Below are positions 44,660 to 56,760 of a DNA stretch of 64,000 bases, in pieces. Position 1 is the first letter of the stretch. Every line of letters begins with the position of its first letter. Origin of the DNA: Pictodentalium vernedei (Eukaryota; Mollusca; Scaphopoda; Dentaliida; Dentaliidae); assembly GCA_031216915.1 (NCBI GenBank), contig CM062297.1, forward strand, positions 831,125,337-831,189,336, in the 5' to 3' direction. The notes beneath the pieces were generated by a model that worked only from the letters and a program-made list of their open reading frames with translations, made no database searches and was not told the origin of the DNA. The position numbers were made by a program, and so were the translations under genes.

Positions 44660-45415
44660 TAAGTTTTTACAGTAGAGTCACTTGTTGAATCAAGTAAATA
44701 AGCTGTCATTTTTTTTTGGCTAGCAGTGAAAGCCTCTAAACTGTTATTTAAAATGATTGCATTTTCAAACTTGGAAAATAAACAATACGTGATAGCAAAG
44801 ACAACTTTATCAGCTTAACGGCGAACACTTACTTGGAACTTGACCTGCATCAGAATGTTTCAAAATCTAACTTTGAGTGCTTTCATTTTAAATGATAAAT
44901 CTTTGTCTCCAAAAGTACCATTCCGACCCTTTGCTTTAACGATCAAATTGTGTTGAAGAAGACTACAGACCTCCATAACAAAATTTGCCAAAACATCAAC
45001 TATAGTATACAACACCAACCAATATGGCGCCAATTTCCATGAAGGTACTATAAGAGAGCCTATTGCTTTATCTTTTTCCAATGCTCTTATTGTTTTGACA
45101 ACAAGGCATGGAGAAGGAACTAATCAGTTATATTCATCTTTCCAATGGCAACTAAAAGAATCGACGCCTTTAGTGTCAGGACCCGGAAACCTTGAATCAA
45201 ACATTTTGCATTTAGTATTATAATCAGTAGCAAACTATGTAGTAGAATGTGGACCCCAAACAACGTCAATTTCTGTAAAAATAAAAAATGGTGTACCTCA
45301 ATGGTTGCATTATTTTTGCCTGCTGAGCCGATCAGCCTTAAAATTGAACTGCCTTGGGATCCACTCTGCATGCATTGTGATATTATTATCTGTACATACA
45401 TTATGAATCTTTGAG

Positions 45416-45795
45416 GGGGAGGGGAGGGGGAGGAGGGGGAGGGGGCGGTGACTCACTAGGTAGAGATGCAGGCTGCAAGCCGATAGGTCCTCAGTTCGAA
45501 TCGTACCTGCTGCAACTGCGTTGTGTCCACGGGCAAGACGCTTCACCCCCATTGCCCACGCGGGGGCACGGTGGCGTTGTGTACTAAGGCACTGCACATC
45601 GAAGGTGCACTTGTCTTCAACTAATGCTTACCCTGCTTGTGTGGAGTTAGTATGTTGGGAGATTGACAGTTGCTTGCCGTTGCTCGATGGTTCACTCTGG
45701 GTACTCCTGCTTCCCCCACCCGCAAAAGTGTCCGACACGAGGTGACCCTGGCTGTCGAAAGTGTCGTTTAAACCCCAATAAATAAATAAATGCAT
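45416..45795 (+). repeat. SINE family 1, complete copy inside the DIRS-like element
   Basis: 380 bp on the + strand: head with A-box-like GTGACTCACTAGGTAGAG and B-box CAGTTCGAATCG, body, then CCAATAAATAAATAAAT tail. Target duplication ATGAATCTTTGAG (45403-45415) and ATGAATCTTTAAG (45796-45808). Confidence 0.85.
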
Positions 45796-47220
45796 ATGAA
45801 TCTTTAAGACTGTTTTCTGCAAACGGTACTTACTGCTTCCCCTCATGTATTCTAGGAACATTTTTATTATCTGTCGATAACTTGACATTTTCACCACTGC
45901 ATACGTACAACGAGTTGAACAATACTTTTGAACAGCATCTAGCTCTCTCCATGTGGAACTCAAGCCACACTCTTGAACAGTCCAGCTCCCAAAATACACT
46001 GTCAGCACTCAAGGCTTTTGTACTTACCACCTGCGAATCAGCTGTGCAGGAAACCAGGGTTTGCAAACCCAAATTTTCAACAACTTTTCCTTTAATAAGG
46101 GATCCCTCTCGCGGGGATTTGTATCCACCATATCCAGTCTTGGATCCAACCGCTGTCCACATATGAAAATCATATGCGTCGGAAGCACGCGAAACCGACA
46201 TATCAACACCTTTCAAATTCAGATCAGTGCAAGCATCTCTCCAAACCTTCAGCTCTGAAATAGCATCACAATTTACGAAAACTCTATGTTTCCAAATTGT
46301 TCTGGCATCTGAGCATTTGTATATTAAGCTGGTGTTTAAACTAACCAAACCACCGTGGACAATCTGTATTGAATTAATTTGATCAGCAATAGCATCCAGC
46401 TCTCGGGCCACAACTAAGTACAAATTATCTCCGAGTTTGCTCAATTGTAGTCTTTCAGTACAAGTTTTCAATCTACATATTATTTCGTCGGTCATTCGGA
46501 TGATACCTTTAGAGATGTCCCATATTAAGCCCAACCAAACTATATTTTGGTGAGATACCCATTGGCATTCTGCTTGGGCTACAAGAGAGCCCAAATTTCC
46601 CAAATCTGCTTGAACCCTATTACTGTCATTTACTGTTGAATCAAAATTTGAATTTCCACTCAATCCATCATGAAGAAACATGATGATTCTTATCTTATTA
46701 TCCCTCCAGAATTTCACAACTTCTCTTATAACCCTTAAGAAAATATATCCAGCAGTAGAAATTCCAAATGGTAATACATTAAAAACATAATGCTTTCGAA
46801 TACCATTAACCTCCCATTAAACACCGAAATATGTCCTATCTGATGAACAAAATTCAATATGATGATATGCAGACGTCAAATCAAATTGAAATAAATATTC
46901 GCCCCTAGAAAACATATGTCTAGCAACCGAAGCGTCTTCATATTTAATTTTAAATTTAAATTTAAATAAATAGATTTAAAACCAAATGTGGCTTTCCCGA
47001 TTTACAAAAGCAACAATAAGAGGGTTAACAGTGGAACTATATCTACATCTTCAAAACATCTAAGCTGTAATAATTTATACATTTCTGTCGAAACGAAATC
47101 AGAATTCACCAAAGCTGTTTATTGTTTTTCAGGAACAAACGTGTTGGTATTTAGTTTAAGCAATATTTATTTCCAATTTTCAGAGAAAATATATACAACA
47201 CTGAAATGTTTGTGGATTAG

Positions 47221-48129
47221 ACAGTGAGCTGAACGCTCATAAAGGTCGTTTCCACTAAAGGTACACTTACAAGTGTGATGGCACGATATGTTAATTAAAT
47301 GACTTCTATAACCCAAACATTTGATTTAAACAATATTTTTTTTAAAAATTGAAAAATGGTTGGTTGTTACATGGAACAAATATAATTTATAAAATGTACA
47401 TGGACAATAGAAAGTATTGCACTTTTGTATAGTTAACTGCAATAACAGGATTCGACACCAGGCCTAAGGCTTATGTGAGTCGTCTCCTAAAAGTGTGAAG
47501 TTACAACAGAGTAATGTATGGTTTAGAGTGATACAATAGAGGTACATGTATTTTCAAACTGGTTAAAGAGATGACGAAAAAAGATTGAGAGTGAAGTAAA
47601 TGAGGAAAGTGGGTCAGTTTGTCAATGTCATGATGCCAGTGATCTGGCAGGTTGAGACTCGATCGACAGGGCGGTCACTATGAAGTCACATCGCGATTAG
47701 TCGGGAAGATCGGTCATTGCTAGGCGGTTAATTCCCTGAACAGGTTACCCTGCTTATCTACTGCATAACATACCATGAAAAAGGTTTCAGTTACTCAGTT
47801 CATAATACCCAAATAGTGAAGTGAACATTGCCACATCTAGACGGAACGGAACTCTAGCTCAATCTTAAGACCTAAGAGTTAACAGTTGAAACGGTTCGAC
47901 TTCATGATGAAACGCTCAACCGTGCCAAAAGTGTTTTTGTTTTCATGTTGCGTGAAGTGTGGCGGTCCAAACATGAGAACACTCGATGCTAACTGATTTG
48001 GGAGTTGTTTCTTGGTGAGCTCTATCACACAATGGTCATTCCAATAAGTGCTGTGATGATTCGATTTAACCACAGCTGCAAAGTGGATTATCAGATAAGT
48101 AGTTATTGGCGAGGTATTCATTCAAAGTA
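47221..48129. other. SLC16 intron 2, unassigned
   Basis: No gene or repeat family recognised. Confidence 0.4.
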
Positions 48130-50891
48130 CTACAATTTAATCGCACGCATTGTGCAATGGTATATTTGACTGCTTCTAGAGAAGCAGTGATAATAAAATT
48201 TAAGTGGCTTGTTACTTTTATTTATTAGAGTTTTGAAAGCTCGTGGCGATGTTGTTTCGCGTGTTGCAGATGACAAATCATTCCAAAGTTTTACTGTTGA
48301 TGATATAAATGATTTTTGCCTCAATGTATAATTTGGATCTGATCGCACTCTTAGTAGCTCCAGTAACAAGTCTCGCAGCTTCGACCTGAATTTCTCTAGC
48401 TCGTCCGATTCCGTGTTAGTACAACTGTCCCAAACTGGCGACGCAAATTCTAAGACTGGTTTCACGAAATAAAAGTATATTTTTTCTAGAGTCTTTCTCT
48501 CAAGTTTAAATTTGAACCTTCGGAGCCTACATAGGCGATTCCAGCTTTTTTGACGATTAAGTCCACATGATTGCTCCAAGTGCCAAGCTGTTAAACGTTA
48601 GACCGAGATGTTTATGGGACGAAACATTTTCAATAGTTTCACCGAAAACTTCCAAGGAAGGGTGCAATGATTGACTAGTTCTCCTAGATACTGTCAGTTC
48701 TAAGGTTTTTTGATGCATTAAAATTGACTAGCCATTGCTGAGATCACTTTTCAATTTCTCTTATGTCGGATGAGATTAATCTTTCAGCCTCAGGTGGCTC
48801 TTCTACAATTATCGATAGTGGGGTATCGTCTGCAAACAGGCGTATATCACATTCAGGTCAATCCACGATGTCGTTAATGTATATCAAGAACAGTAGTGGA
48901 CCAAGTATGGAAGCTTGAGGAACACCACCTGATATAAATCTACATTTTGAGTTTTTTGAACCGATTACAACTCTTTGTTCTCCTTGATCAAGAAAGCAAA
49001 CGACCAATGGTGCATATCTATTCAAATTTATTCAACAGCCCTTTGTGCCAGACTTTGTCAAATGCCTTACTGATATCGGCAAAGATAAATCTGATTTCTT
49101 TATTTTCATCTAGTGCCCGAGAGATAGAATCGTAGATTGCTGTTAACTGGTATACTATAGAACCATTAGGTATGAAACCTGATTGGACTTTCGATAAAAC
49201 ACTGTTTGATTATAGGAAGGCATATTTTCCTGAAAATACATTTTTAAAAAAGTTTTCCGATACAGCTGAATACGGATCGGACGATGGTTTGAGATAGCAC
49301 TCTCATCCATAGATTTGAAGATCGGAGAAACATTGGTTCGTTTACATTCAAATGGAAAATAGGATTCACTGAGGTATTTATTGAAGATGATAGACATTGG
49401 TTCTTGTAACGAGGAATTGCAGTACTTTAATACATAAGGACTTATTTGGTCAGGCCCCATGGCCTTATTTACCTTCAGGGACTTTAGTGCATCGGAAACG
49501 TCATCAGGAGAGATTTCAATAGCATTTATCGTTGGCTTACTTGGATTTAATGGAACATTTGGAAGATGATGTGAGGTATCTTTGACTCTTGATATTGAGC
49601 AGAACAAATTATTAAAAGCTCCTGCTTTGTCGATATCTGCTGTTAGGATAGTATTGTTGTAACATATGGCCGGCGTCTGATGATTTACGTTGCAGTTAAG
49701 CACCTAGTTAAGAGTTTTCCACCATAATGGTTGGGGATATATTTGCTTCCTAATATATTTTGCATTTTCAGGGAGTATTCTCTGGTGCCCCTCACCGTAT
49801 CGATAACTTCATTTCGTTTTAAACGATATGCAGACCACGCAAGTGGGTTATTACGTTTCGTATCTGTCGGATGAAGGCGGCGACGTTGTCTGATGAACAG
49901 TCTGATTTTCCCATTCATCCAATTAGGCTCATGATGTTGGGATATGATAGTTTTGTTAGGTATATATTCACATGATAATGCTTTCAAAATCGTTTCAAGT
50001 TCACTACATAACTGACTTGTTTGGGTTGTATTACACATTTGGTTCCAGTCAACTTTACTTAGCTCATTACTCATGTTTGTATAGTTACCCTGATCGTACT
50101 GCCAAATACGACGGGTGAATGAATTGGTCTGGGGATGGGGAACTCGCGTGTTAATGGTGAGATATTCAGGACAGTGATAACGAGTTAAGTCAGCAAAAAG
50201 GGATCGCTTACTCCCAAAGTTTTAATCACTGATTGGTTACTTACAAGAAATAGGTATAGTAGTGAGGATGAGTTTTCCGTGAAGTGCGTTGGTGACGAGA
50301 TTACTTGACTGAGGTTGCACGACTGAGAAATGTGGTGAATGGGATGTCTATTATAACGCATCTGATCTTCATTGGAGTCGCCTGTAATAATAATATTGGG
50401 TATTTGGGTATTGACAGACTGATCAATTGACAGTTCAATGTTTCCCCATATATCTTGTGAAGCATTCGGAGGGTCTGTAAAATGCTCCATGCAACTATGC
50501 TAACCATAGTTTGTTGTATACTCCAAGGGACGAGCTAGTGTGTCACGACACACTAGCTCGTCCCTTGGAGTATACCACAAACTATGGTTAGCATAAATGG
50601 CTACACCCCCTCCTCGTTCACCTCTATCCTTACGGTATGTTTTTGGAAGCCATCTATTTCGGTAAGAGATGAGTCAATGTCACTGTTTAATCACGTCTCT
50701 GTAAATACACAGGTGTCATGGAGGGGCATTTCACTTTGAAGTACATCTAACTTGCCGCAAATATTCTGAACAATTAAGTGCATTATTCTGCTTTCGCCGT
50801 TGCGACTCGAATTAACCCCCAGGATCGAGTCAGGCCCTGGATTAGGTTGAACATCTCTCGACACGATGACGAGCAACCTAATCCAGGGCAT
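48130..50891 (-). pseudogene. LINE (CR1/L2/Jockey-like): endonuclease and reverse transcriptase, decayed
   Basis: Starts near 50891 with a 2A-like RDVQPNPGPDS and HLIVQNICGKLDVLQSE, the usual entry to the AP endonuclease. GGGVAIYANHSL (about 50620-50590), then after a hairpin PNIIITGDSNEDQM (about 50390). A linker (50074-49685) precedes the RT: AMGPDQISPYVLKYCNSS, NVSPIFKSMDESAISNHRPI, and the FADD box at 48825-48836 (DIRLFADDTPLSIIVEE). The C-terminal thumb and tail (48579-48130, FVKPVLEFASPVWDSC) follow. Frames change repeatedly. A palindrome at 50496-50595 disrupts the endonuclease. Confidence 0.8.
50496..50595. repeat. 100-bp near-perfect palindrome in the LINE endonuclease
   Basis: Left half and right half are reverse complements with only about two mismatches, meeting at TGTCA/CGACA (50541-50550). 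The right half, read on the - strand, is normal LINE coding text (YANHSL..YTPRDELV), so the left half looks like an inverted duplicate of the element's own sequence. Confidence 0.85.
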
Positions 50892-50895
50892 AACA

Positions 50896-52287
50896 GTTAT
50901 TGATAGAATAAACTACGCGCAATTTGATCGAATTAGTATTGTAGTTTTTAGTAGATATGTTTATCAACGCTTTCATCACATTTAGAAAGAGTAAGTAAAT
51001 TGTTGGATTGTGGTAAGTTGTCGCGAAGAATTTCGTGTTTAATTTGGGTGTATATTTGAGAACGCTCGTCGTTTATTGTTAGAAAATAAAATGTCAGAAG
51101 AGTACTGAATGCTTTGGATAAACTAACTCTGAGTAGGCGCTGTATGAAATATAGGAGGATACAAATGGATAACGTACGAGAGCAGCAGTGTCGCCGTCAA
51201 CGTGTCTGAACATGGAGATTGAATAGGCCTATCATTGCCCGATATATTGCGATATCAATCATGTCCGAAGCTTCACGACACCACGCAAGAGGAATTGGAT
51301 AGGCATTAACTCTCCAGCACACCACCCTCGCCGATCCAATCTCAACCTGCTTGGCAAAAGACTGACCTTTTGTTTAACCCAAACATTTACCATGCATAGC
51401 TTCTGCTATGTCAAATGTGTTCTATTCGATATAATATCAGTATGCAGTCATTATTTTGGAAACAAATATTGCTACACTGATTGTCAAGTTGAACAGAGTG
51501 AAGACGTTAGAACATGTGGAAGAGATAGTGCTGGCGAGCTATAGCTTTAAGAGGCCTCGACAGGCGAGCGAGAAAAGCCCAGAACAGATTCTATGGGTGT
51601 ATATGGCCGGAGGGATGAGAAGTGATTGGCTAATCGTCGATAATTGTTTATCGGTATTGGTCAGATACTTTTATGCATTTATAACGGCATTAGTAGTGGC
51701 GTCAACCAAGGGCCCCTTTTAAAATTCCAGAACCGTCGTGGTATGCAATTTATCATGGATATTAATTGTATAGCCGACGGAAAAATACTACAAGTTATTG
51801 TTCAATTGAGTCTGGGTAGCATGACGGTGCCAACTACAATATTATGGTATTGCAGTTGGGGTCGATTTGCCCCCAAGTGCTATTCCTCTGAGGTTCCATA
51901 AGGAGAAAAACTTATACCGGGTCACATCAGCTCGGTATTTATCTTTACGTATCGGTAGTAGTATCCAGGTATTGAAGGGTATACGTGAAGATTGTATGCT
52001 AAACTCCACAGTGGGTCGCCAGGAGAGAGACGGGTACGTAGGGCCTGGTTGGGTGCCTACAACATGTGTTGCAGCTTCGAAAAGTGAAAGGTAGAGGGTC
52101 GGCGCTAGAATAAAACAAAGAAACTCGGAGAAGAGAGGTATGGCATCCTAAGCACCACACTTATCAACAGTCCGGTGCTGCCACAGTACGTGTAGAGTGT
52201 ACCACCATCAAATCACCTGCGTAGTGGATAATCCACCCAAACAATAATTGCAAATATGTTATCAAGCATAACAAGTACAAGCAGAGT
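50896..52287. other. SLC16 intron 2, unassigned
   Basis: No gene or repeat family recognised; small ORFs here show no domain. Confidence 0.4.
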
Positions 52288-52296
52288 TCGAACTAG

Positions 52297-52380
52297 TGGA
52301 CCCTCCAGTTAAACTCGGTGGTCCATTGGCTCCAGCATTGCCTGTATTTTTTGTCAATATGTACACAATTTGAAAATGAT
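52297..52380. repeat. Degenerate relative of the 44346-44659 fold-back
   Basis: Shares GTGGAC-CTCC-GTT-GGTCCATTGGCT and a following CATTGC/ATGTACA pattern with 44496-44570. Partial and diverged. Confidence 0.4.
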
Positions 52381-52648
52381 ATCTCGGGTGATAACTCCAC
52401 CCCGCGGGCGAACCGCCACATCCCACTCCCCACGTACCGTATGCATAGGAAGATTTCAACTTTTGAGTTTCATGTAACAGTACTTAGGATAAGAAGAGAG
52501 TAAAAGAAGCCCGAAAATTTGTCCTAGATTATAATTGTGTTTTGGATTTTTCTGTTTGTGTCTGCCTGGTCCCCGGTGCCCGCATGCAATATGGAGATGT
52601 ACTGCGTTGTAGGAAACGTCCCAGTAGATTGCTCGTCCAGCTCTGAAC

Positions 52649-53045
52649 CAATAATATACTCGTCGGGGTTAACCCTTTTAATCCCAGAAACTGTTTTCTT
52701 ATGGGACACGAACATAATACGTTATAATTTCGTTAATCGGGACGACCAATAAATGAATGTGGGACGTAGACCACCGGCACCGAACCGGCACAGCAAACAC
52801 CACCACCAGGAGCCCAAAAGGGCGAGATCAGATGAATCTTGCAGAATCAAGAATAAATTCGTGGACAGTTTCAAAAATAGTTTTATTATCCGCTTCGCAA
52901 TACAATTCCGAACCATACAGCAATGTATTACAATCAAGTGGGTGCGGAAGTTGGCCAAGTGTCGCTCTGCGTATTTCAGCGTAAATGAGGCAGTTTAATA
53001 AAAAGTGTTCAGGGGTTTCGCGCATTCCACACGAGCAGTACGGGG
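52649..53045. repeat. Segmental duplication, copy 1 (partner 54728-55205)
   Basis: Begins CAATAATATACTCGTCGGG, includes the left part of a family-S MITE (TTAA 52669-52672, element from 52673), then ACCGGCACCGAACCGGCACA and the LINE-3 3' end, and finishes at CACACGAGCAG. The partner has the same order with more MITE sequence. Confidence 0.75.
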
Positions 53046-54700
53046 AATCAACAAGATGATTATCGTAGAGGTGTTCCTTCAAGTTACGACACAGCAGACG
53101 CATCCTGCAATTAAATATTTGTGCTTCAAGGGCGGAAGAATGAACGAAAAACTGTGGTGGTCGATTAGCATGACGATTAAGATACTTTTTATACTCTACC
53201 AAGGAAGAGTTGTCCCTGATGTGAGAAGGTAGCTCTTGCCATAGTTTTGTTTTTGAGGGAATGAACGATGTTTGATAGCTTTTGTGTCGACAAAAAGGTA
53301 AGCGACGATTGTTTGCTCTTTGGACATCGTGGATTTGATTGAAATATGGGGAGGGATTCTGTTCGATATATAAGTGGGGACCAAATTGTGAAACATTTTG
53401 AAGTACTGGATCAGTTTATGTTTCTCCCGTCTTGATTTGAGGGTACACCAAACCAGTTTCCACATATAATAAATCTTGACTGGCACTGAGGGTAACACCT
53501 GTCACAATACGTGCAGCAGCCATTTGGATGTTTTCAAGTCTCGTCGAGTCAAGTGCAATGCAGTTATCCCAAACCGTATCTGAATATTCGAGCAAATGTC
53601 GAATGAAAGCGCAATATATTTTTTAGTTTTATGATCTAATAAGAATTTATTCCTTCTAATTTGATCTAGACGTGACCAGGGCTTTGCACATATATGGTCA
53701 ATATGATGTTCCCACGTACATCGCGAGTTTCAGATAACACCCAAGTGTTTGTGTTTAGTGACTTCTTTAATGCTCGTACCTTCCATTACTATTGGGGGGG
53801 GGGGGGGGGGGGGGTCTCATTGGGGCCAGTTTTCGAGGTATGTCCATCGATTCAGTTTGTAGAGGGTTAAATGCAACAAGCCATGTTTGCGCCCATTGTT
53901 CAGTTTTGGCCAAGTCGCTATTTAAAACAAAAGTGGCTCGATCAGGATTATCTACTATTAAGGACAAGGTTGTATCATCTGCAAATAATCGAATACTACT
54001 TCTTAGGGCCAAACCAATATCATTTATGTTGATTAAAAAGAGCAAATGTCCCAGGATTGATCTCTGAGGAACACCTGAGGTGACTGGTTTCCGCGATGAG
54101 GTTTCAGAAGAATTTTTTACCACTCTATGCATGCGATCACTGAGATAAGATTTAATAAATTCCAGAAGCTGACCGGTGATTCCATTTTTTCCAGTTTATG
54201 AATCAAGCCTCTATGCCACACCTAATCAAAAGCCTTACTTACGTCGCAGAAAACAACCCTTAGCGCTTTGCCTTCATCTTGGGCGCAGCTAAACTCATCG
54301 TAAATATCCGTTAGTTGGAGTATTGTAGAATCGTGCGGAGTGGAACTTGACTGAAAGGAAGAGAGTATGTTGTTCGCTTCTAAAAAATGTCACAATTGTT
54401 TAGAAACACAACTTTCGAATACCTTCTCTAAACGACTCAGTAATGATGTCAGATGATGGACATCAGATTGGGAGGAGTTTTTAAGTACTTGGTTTACATT
54501 AGCCCTTTTCCATTGCATTTGGAAGTAGGAATTTCTGACTAAAATTGTTGGTATTTGTAAAATGGGTATTTTATAACCTTGCCAGATCAAACCGAGAACG
54601 CTCTCGTTACAACTTATTTGTTTCCATTTCTCATAATGGGATTTTAATCGCCCAACCTTAGAAACCTGCTCTAAAAAACCCTATCATTTACTGCACGCGT
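52779..54700 (-). pseudogene. LINE 3 reverse transcriptase, 5'-truncated and decayed
   Basis: The - strand shows RT blocks from about 54590 (NQVLKNSSQSDVHHLTSLLS), SGVPQRSILGHLLFLININD with the FADD box (RLFADDTTLSLIV, about 54000-53960), a thumb region (53498-53196), and a C-terminal zinc-knuckle-like end, CSCGMRETPEHFLLNC (about 53045-52998), typical of the last domain of Jockey/CR1-group LINEs. Frameshifts separate blocks, and a run of 21 G (53794-53814) lies within it. The related 3' fragment at 54975-55210 is a duplicate. Confidence 0.8.
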
Positions 54701-54727
54701 CCTAGCGCTAAATAAACCAAATTCTTT

Positions 54728-55205
54728 CAATAATATACTCGTCGGGTTTAACCCTTTTAATACCAGAAACTGAATTTCTTATGGGACTCGAACATAATAC
54801 GTCATAATTCAGTTAGGCGGGACGACCACTAAATGAATGTGGGAAGTAGACCACTAAATGCTGTCAACGTGCAGACACGAAGTTCAACGCCGAGAACATT
54901 AACTGGTCTACCCTACAATATTTAACATGGACACCCCCCCCCTCCCCCACCCTCACCCCGAGCCGCCGGCACCGAACCGACACAGCAAACACCACCATCG
55001 TAATGGATTTATGGACTGTTTCAAAAATAGTTTTATTATCCACTTCGCAATACAATTCCGAATCATACAGCAATGTATTACAATCAAGTGGATGCGGAAG
55101 TTGGCCAAGTGTCGCTCTGCGTATTTCAGCGTAAATGGGGCAGCTTAATAAAAAGTGTTCAAGGGTTTCGCGCATTCCACACGAGCAGAACGGGGAATTC
55201 ACAAA
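54728..55205. repeat. Segmental duplication, copy 2
   Basis: Same order as 52649-53045: CAATAATATACTCGTCGGG, a family-S MITE after TTAA (54748-54751; MITE about 54752-54930), CGGCACCGAACCGACACAGC, then a LINE-3 3' fragment (54975-55210, - strand, CSCGMRETLEHFLLSC). The LINE copy stops where copy 1 continues into the RT, so only the 3' part was duplicated. Confidence 0.75.
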
Positions 55206-55224
55206 CACGGATGAGGTAATGCAA

Positions 55225-55470
55225 TCATACCCAACGACAAATTGTTTTGAGACTGTGTGTGTGTTTTTCAATATTGAACGAAGAACTCTGATGGTGAATT
55301 AACCCTCTCTCATGCATATTTGAAAACGTTCCCTTATTAGTAATAGGTATAAATTCCTCATCTGTATCAGCATGTAAATTAAAAATACTCATCTTATTTT
55401 GTGAACTGGGGCAAGCTGACCTCCAGTGCCCCTCACTCCACATGACAAACATTTTCCGGGTTTTTCTGAA
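55225..55470 (-). pseudogene. Gag-like zinc-knuckle fragment
   Basis: The - strand carries, across one frameshift, a CCHC knuckle (CLSCGVRGHWRSAC) followed by SSQNKMSIFNLHAD and TDEEFIPITNKG. It resembles the nucleocapsid end of a retroelement ORF1/gag. No other domains of that element are adjacent, so this is an isolated fragment. Confidence 0.4.
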
Positions 55471-55613
55471 CGAGATGTAACTAATGTAGATACAATATTT
55501 TTAAAGGATGAGACTGAGAATCCGTGTCAAATACCTGAAACCGCGTAATAAACACAGAATGCCATATCGATTAACCCATTCACACGCGTGTATCGTTCTG
55601 TGTATATACTCGC

Positions 55614-55883
55614 TTACTGGAATGTGATTGGAACAAAACAGTTCTTCGATCCAAGATCGTCGTATCTCATTTCTAGACCCTGGTCCCTTGAGCTCACTTC
55701 TTCAGTCGCAGCTTCAAATTCTTCCCTCAGTATTCTATTTTCTTCTCTAAATTGAGCATTGTTTGTATTTAATTCATCTGACTCCGCCTTGAGTGTACTA
55801 GACATGCCTTTCATACTTGCCTCTATTTCAACTTTTAGATTTTCAAAGTCTATTTGAAATATTCCCCGAACGGACTCTTTCAA
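55614..55883 (-). pseudogene. Coiled-coil ORF, possibly LINE ORF1 remnant
   Basis: 89 codons with a heptad-like pattern (FENLKVEIEASMKGMSSTLK, NAQFREENRILREEFEAATE), the composition of the coiled-coil part of LINE ORF1 proteins. No RRM or knuckle follows in frame. Another - strand frame at 56213-56001 starts with a short charged stretch but shows nothing further. Low-level call. Confidence 0.35.
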
Positions 55884-56460
55884 TTTTTAGATACTTTACG
55901 CACTTTTACGTAGTTCTTCCTTCCGCGCCTCCCTGAGTTCATCAAAGATAGCCAACTTAATGTGCGGATCAATCCGGGCACTGGGATATCTAGAAATTCA
56001 TCAGTTTTCAAAGTAGGAAAAATAACCTGAGAGGCACTTAGAATGTGTGGTGACAGGTCTTATTGGGTGCAAGAACGGTGAAGAAGTTTTCATCGGGCAG
56101 TTCTTACGCGCCCAGTTTTTCAGGGGGAGACTGTAGGAACCTTTCTTTTCTTTTCTTAGCATTTGTTTGATTTGTTTGGTTTGAGTTATTTCCGCAGTCA
56201 ATTCACTATTCACTTGTGTTGATGTTTTGGATGTCGCCGTGTTGTTGAATTTACAAAGGTGAGTGGAGTTCAGAATAACACAGGAGAGCTCTCAAGGTGA
56301 GTATAATCTCAACTCTTACACTAAATTCAATAAATCACAGCATCGTAAGTCACAACTGTCACCTCGGAATACATGTAAACATTTAATGTTTACCAGACGA
56401 TGGATCCATGCATTCATGAACTCCAAAAACCCTCAAGTACAAGAGTAGAAAAAACTCCGT

Positions 56461-56760
56461 CTCATATCATTGCCGCCATCTTAATAGCGTAGAAGAGCCT
56501 CAGTTTGAATAGTTTGAGCTAACATAATAATATCTTTATGTGTTTTTTCTAGCGTATTTATAACGCTGTTCTAGGAACTCCCGTTCTTGTTCAAAACATA
56601 CTAAAACAAGTGTCGTTTACCGCAACTAACTAACCAATCAGGTGACTGCATTTATCTAACTGCGTCCCGCACACTATCACTATACAGGGTAGACCAAGAC
56701 ATACATCAAATAAGGCCATGGGGCCATGCGGAAATGCCTCGATGATGTCTAACCTCAAGG
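56461..56760. repeat. Degenerate fragment of the element A/B terminal repeat
   Basis: Reads in the same order as 9185-9330 and 9700: GCGTAGAAGAGCCT, TTTCTAGCGTAT in place of TTTCTGGTATATT, AACTAACTAACCAATCAGGT, and ATAAGGCCATGGGGCCATG for the ATGAGG units. Much more diverged than elements A and B, so an old member of the same family. Confidence 0.5.

Larger units (their letters stand above)
42700..47220 (-). mobile_element. DIRS-like tyrosine-recombinase retrotransposon, decayed and interrupted
   Basis: Read on the - strand: RT from about 47200 (KYEDASVARHMF, FQFDLTSAYHHIEF, HYVFNVLPFGISTAGYIFLR), then a catalytic box FLHDGLSG at about 46670 (normally with D at the H position), then RT/RNase H (46717-45830). 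A SINE follows, then the RNase H tail ITMHAEWIPRQFNFKADRLS (about 45390-45310). DIRS-typical linker text (KDKAIGSLIVPSWKLAPYW, 45080-44870) comes next, an insertion zone (44860-43210), and a tyrosine-recombinase fragment (43200-42780). RT plus tyrosine recombinase defines DIRS elements. No split direct or inverted repeats were identified. Multiple stops. Confidence 0.75.

Noticed and set aside
51456..51722. 88-codon + strand ORF in intron 2
   Set aside because: No recognisable domain or neighbours supporting a gene.
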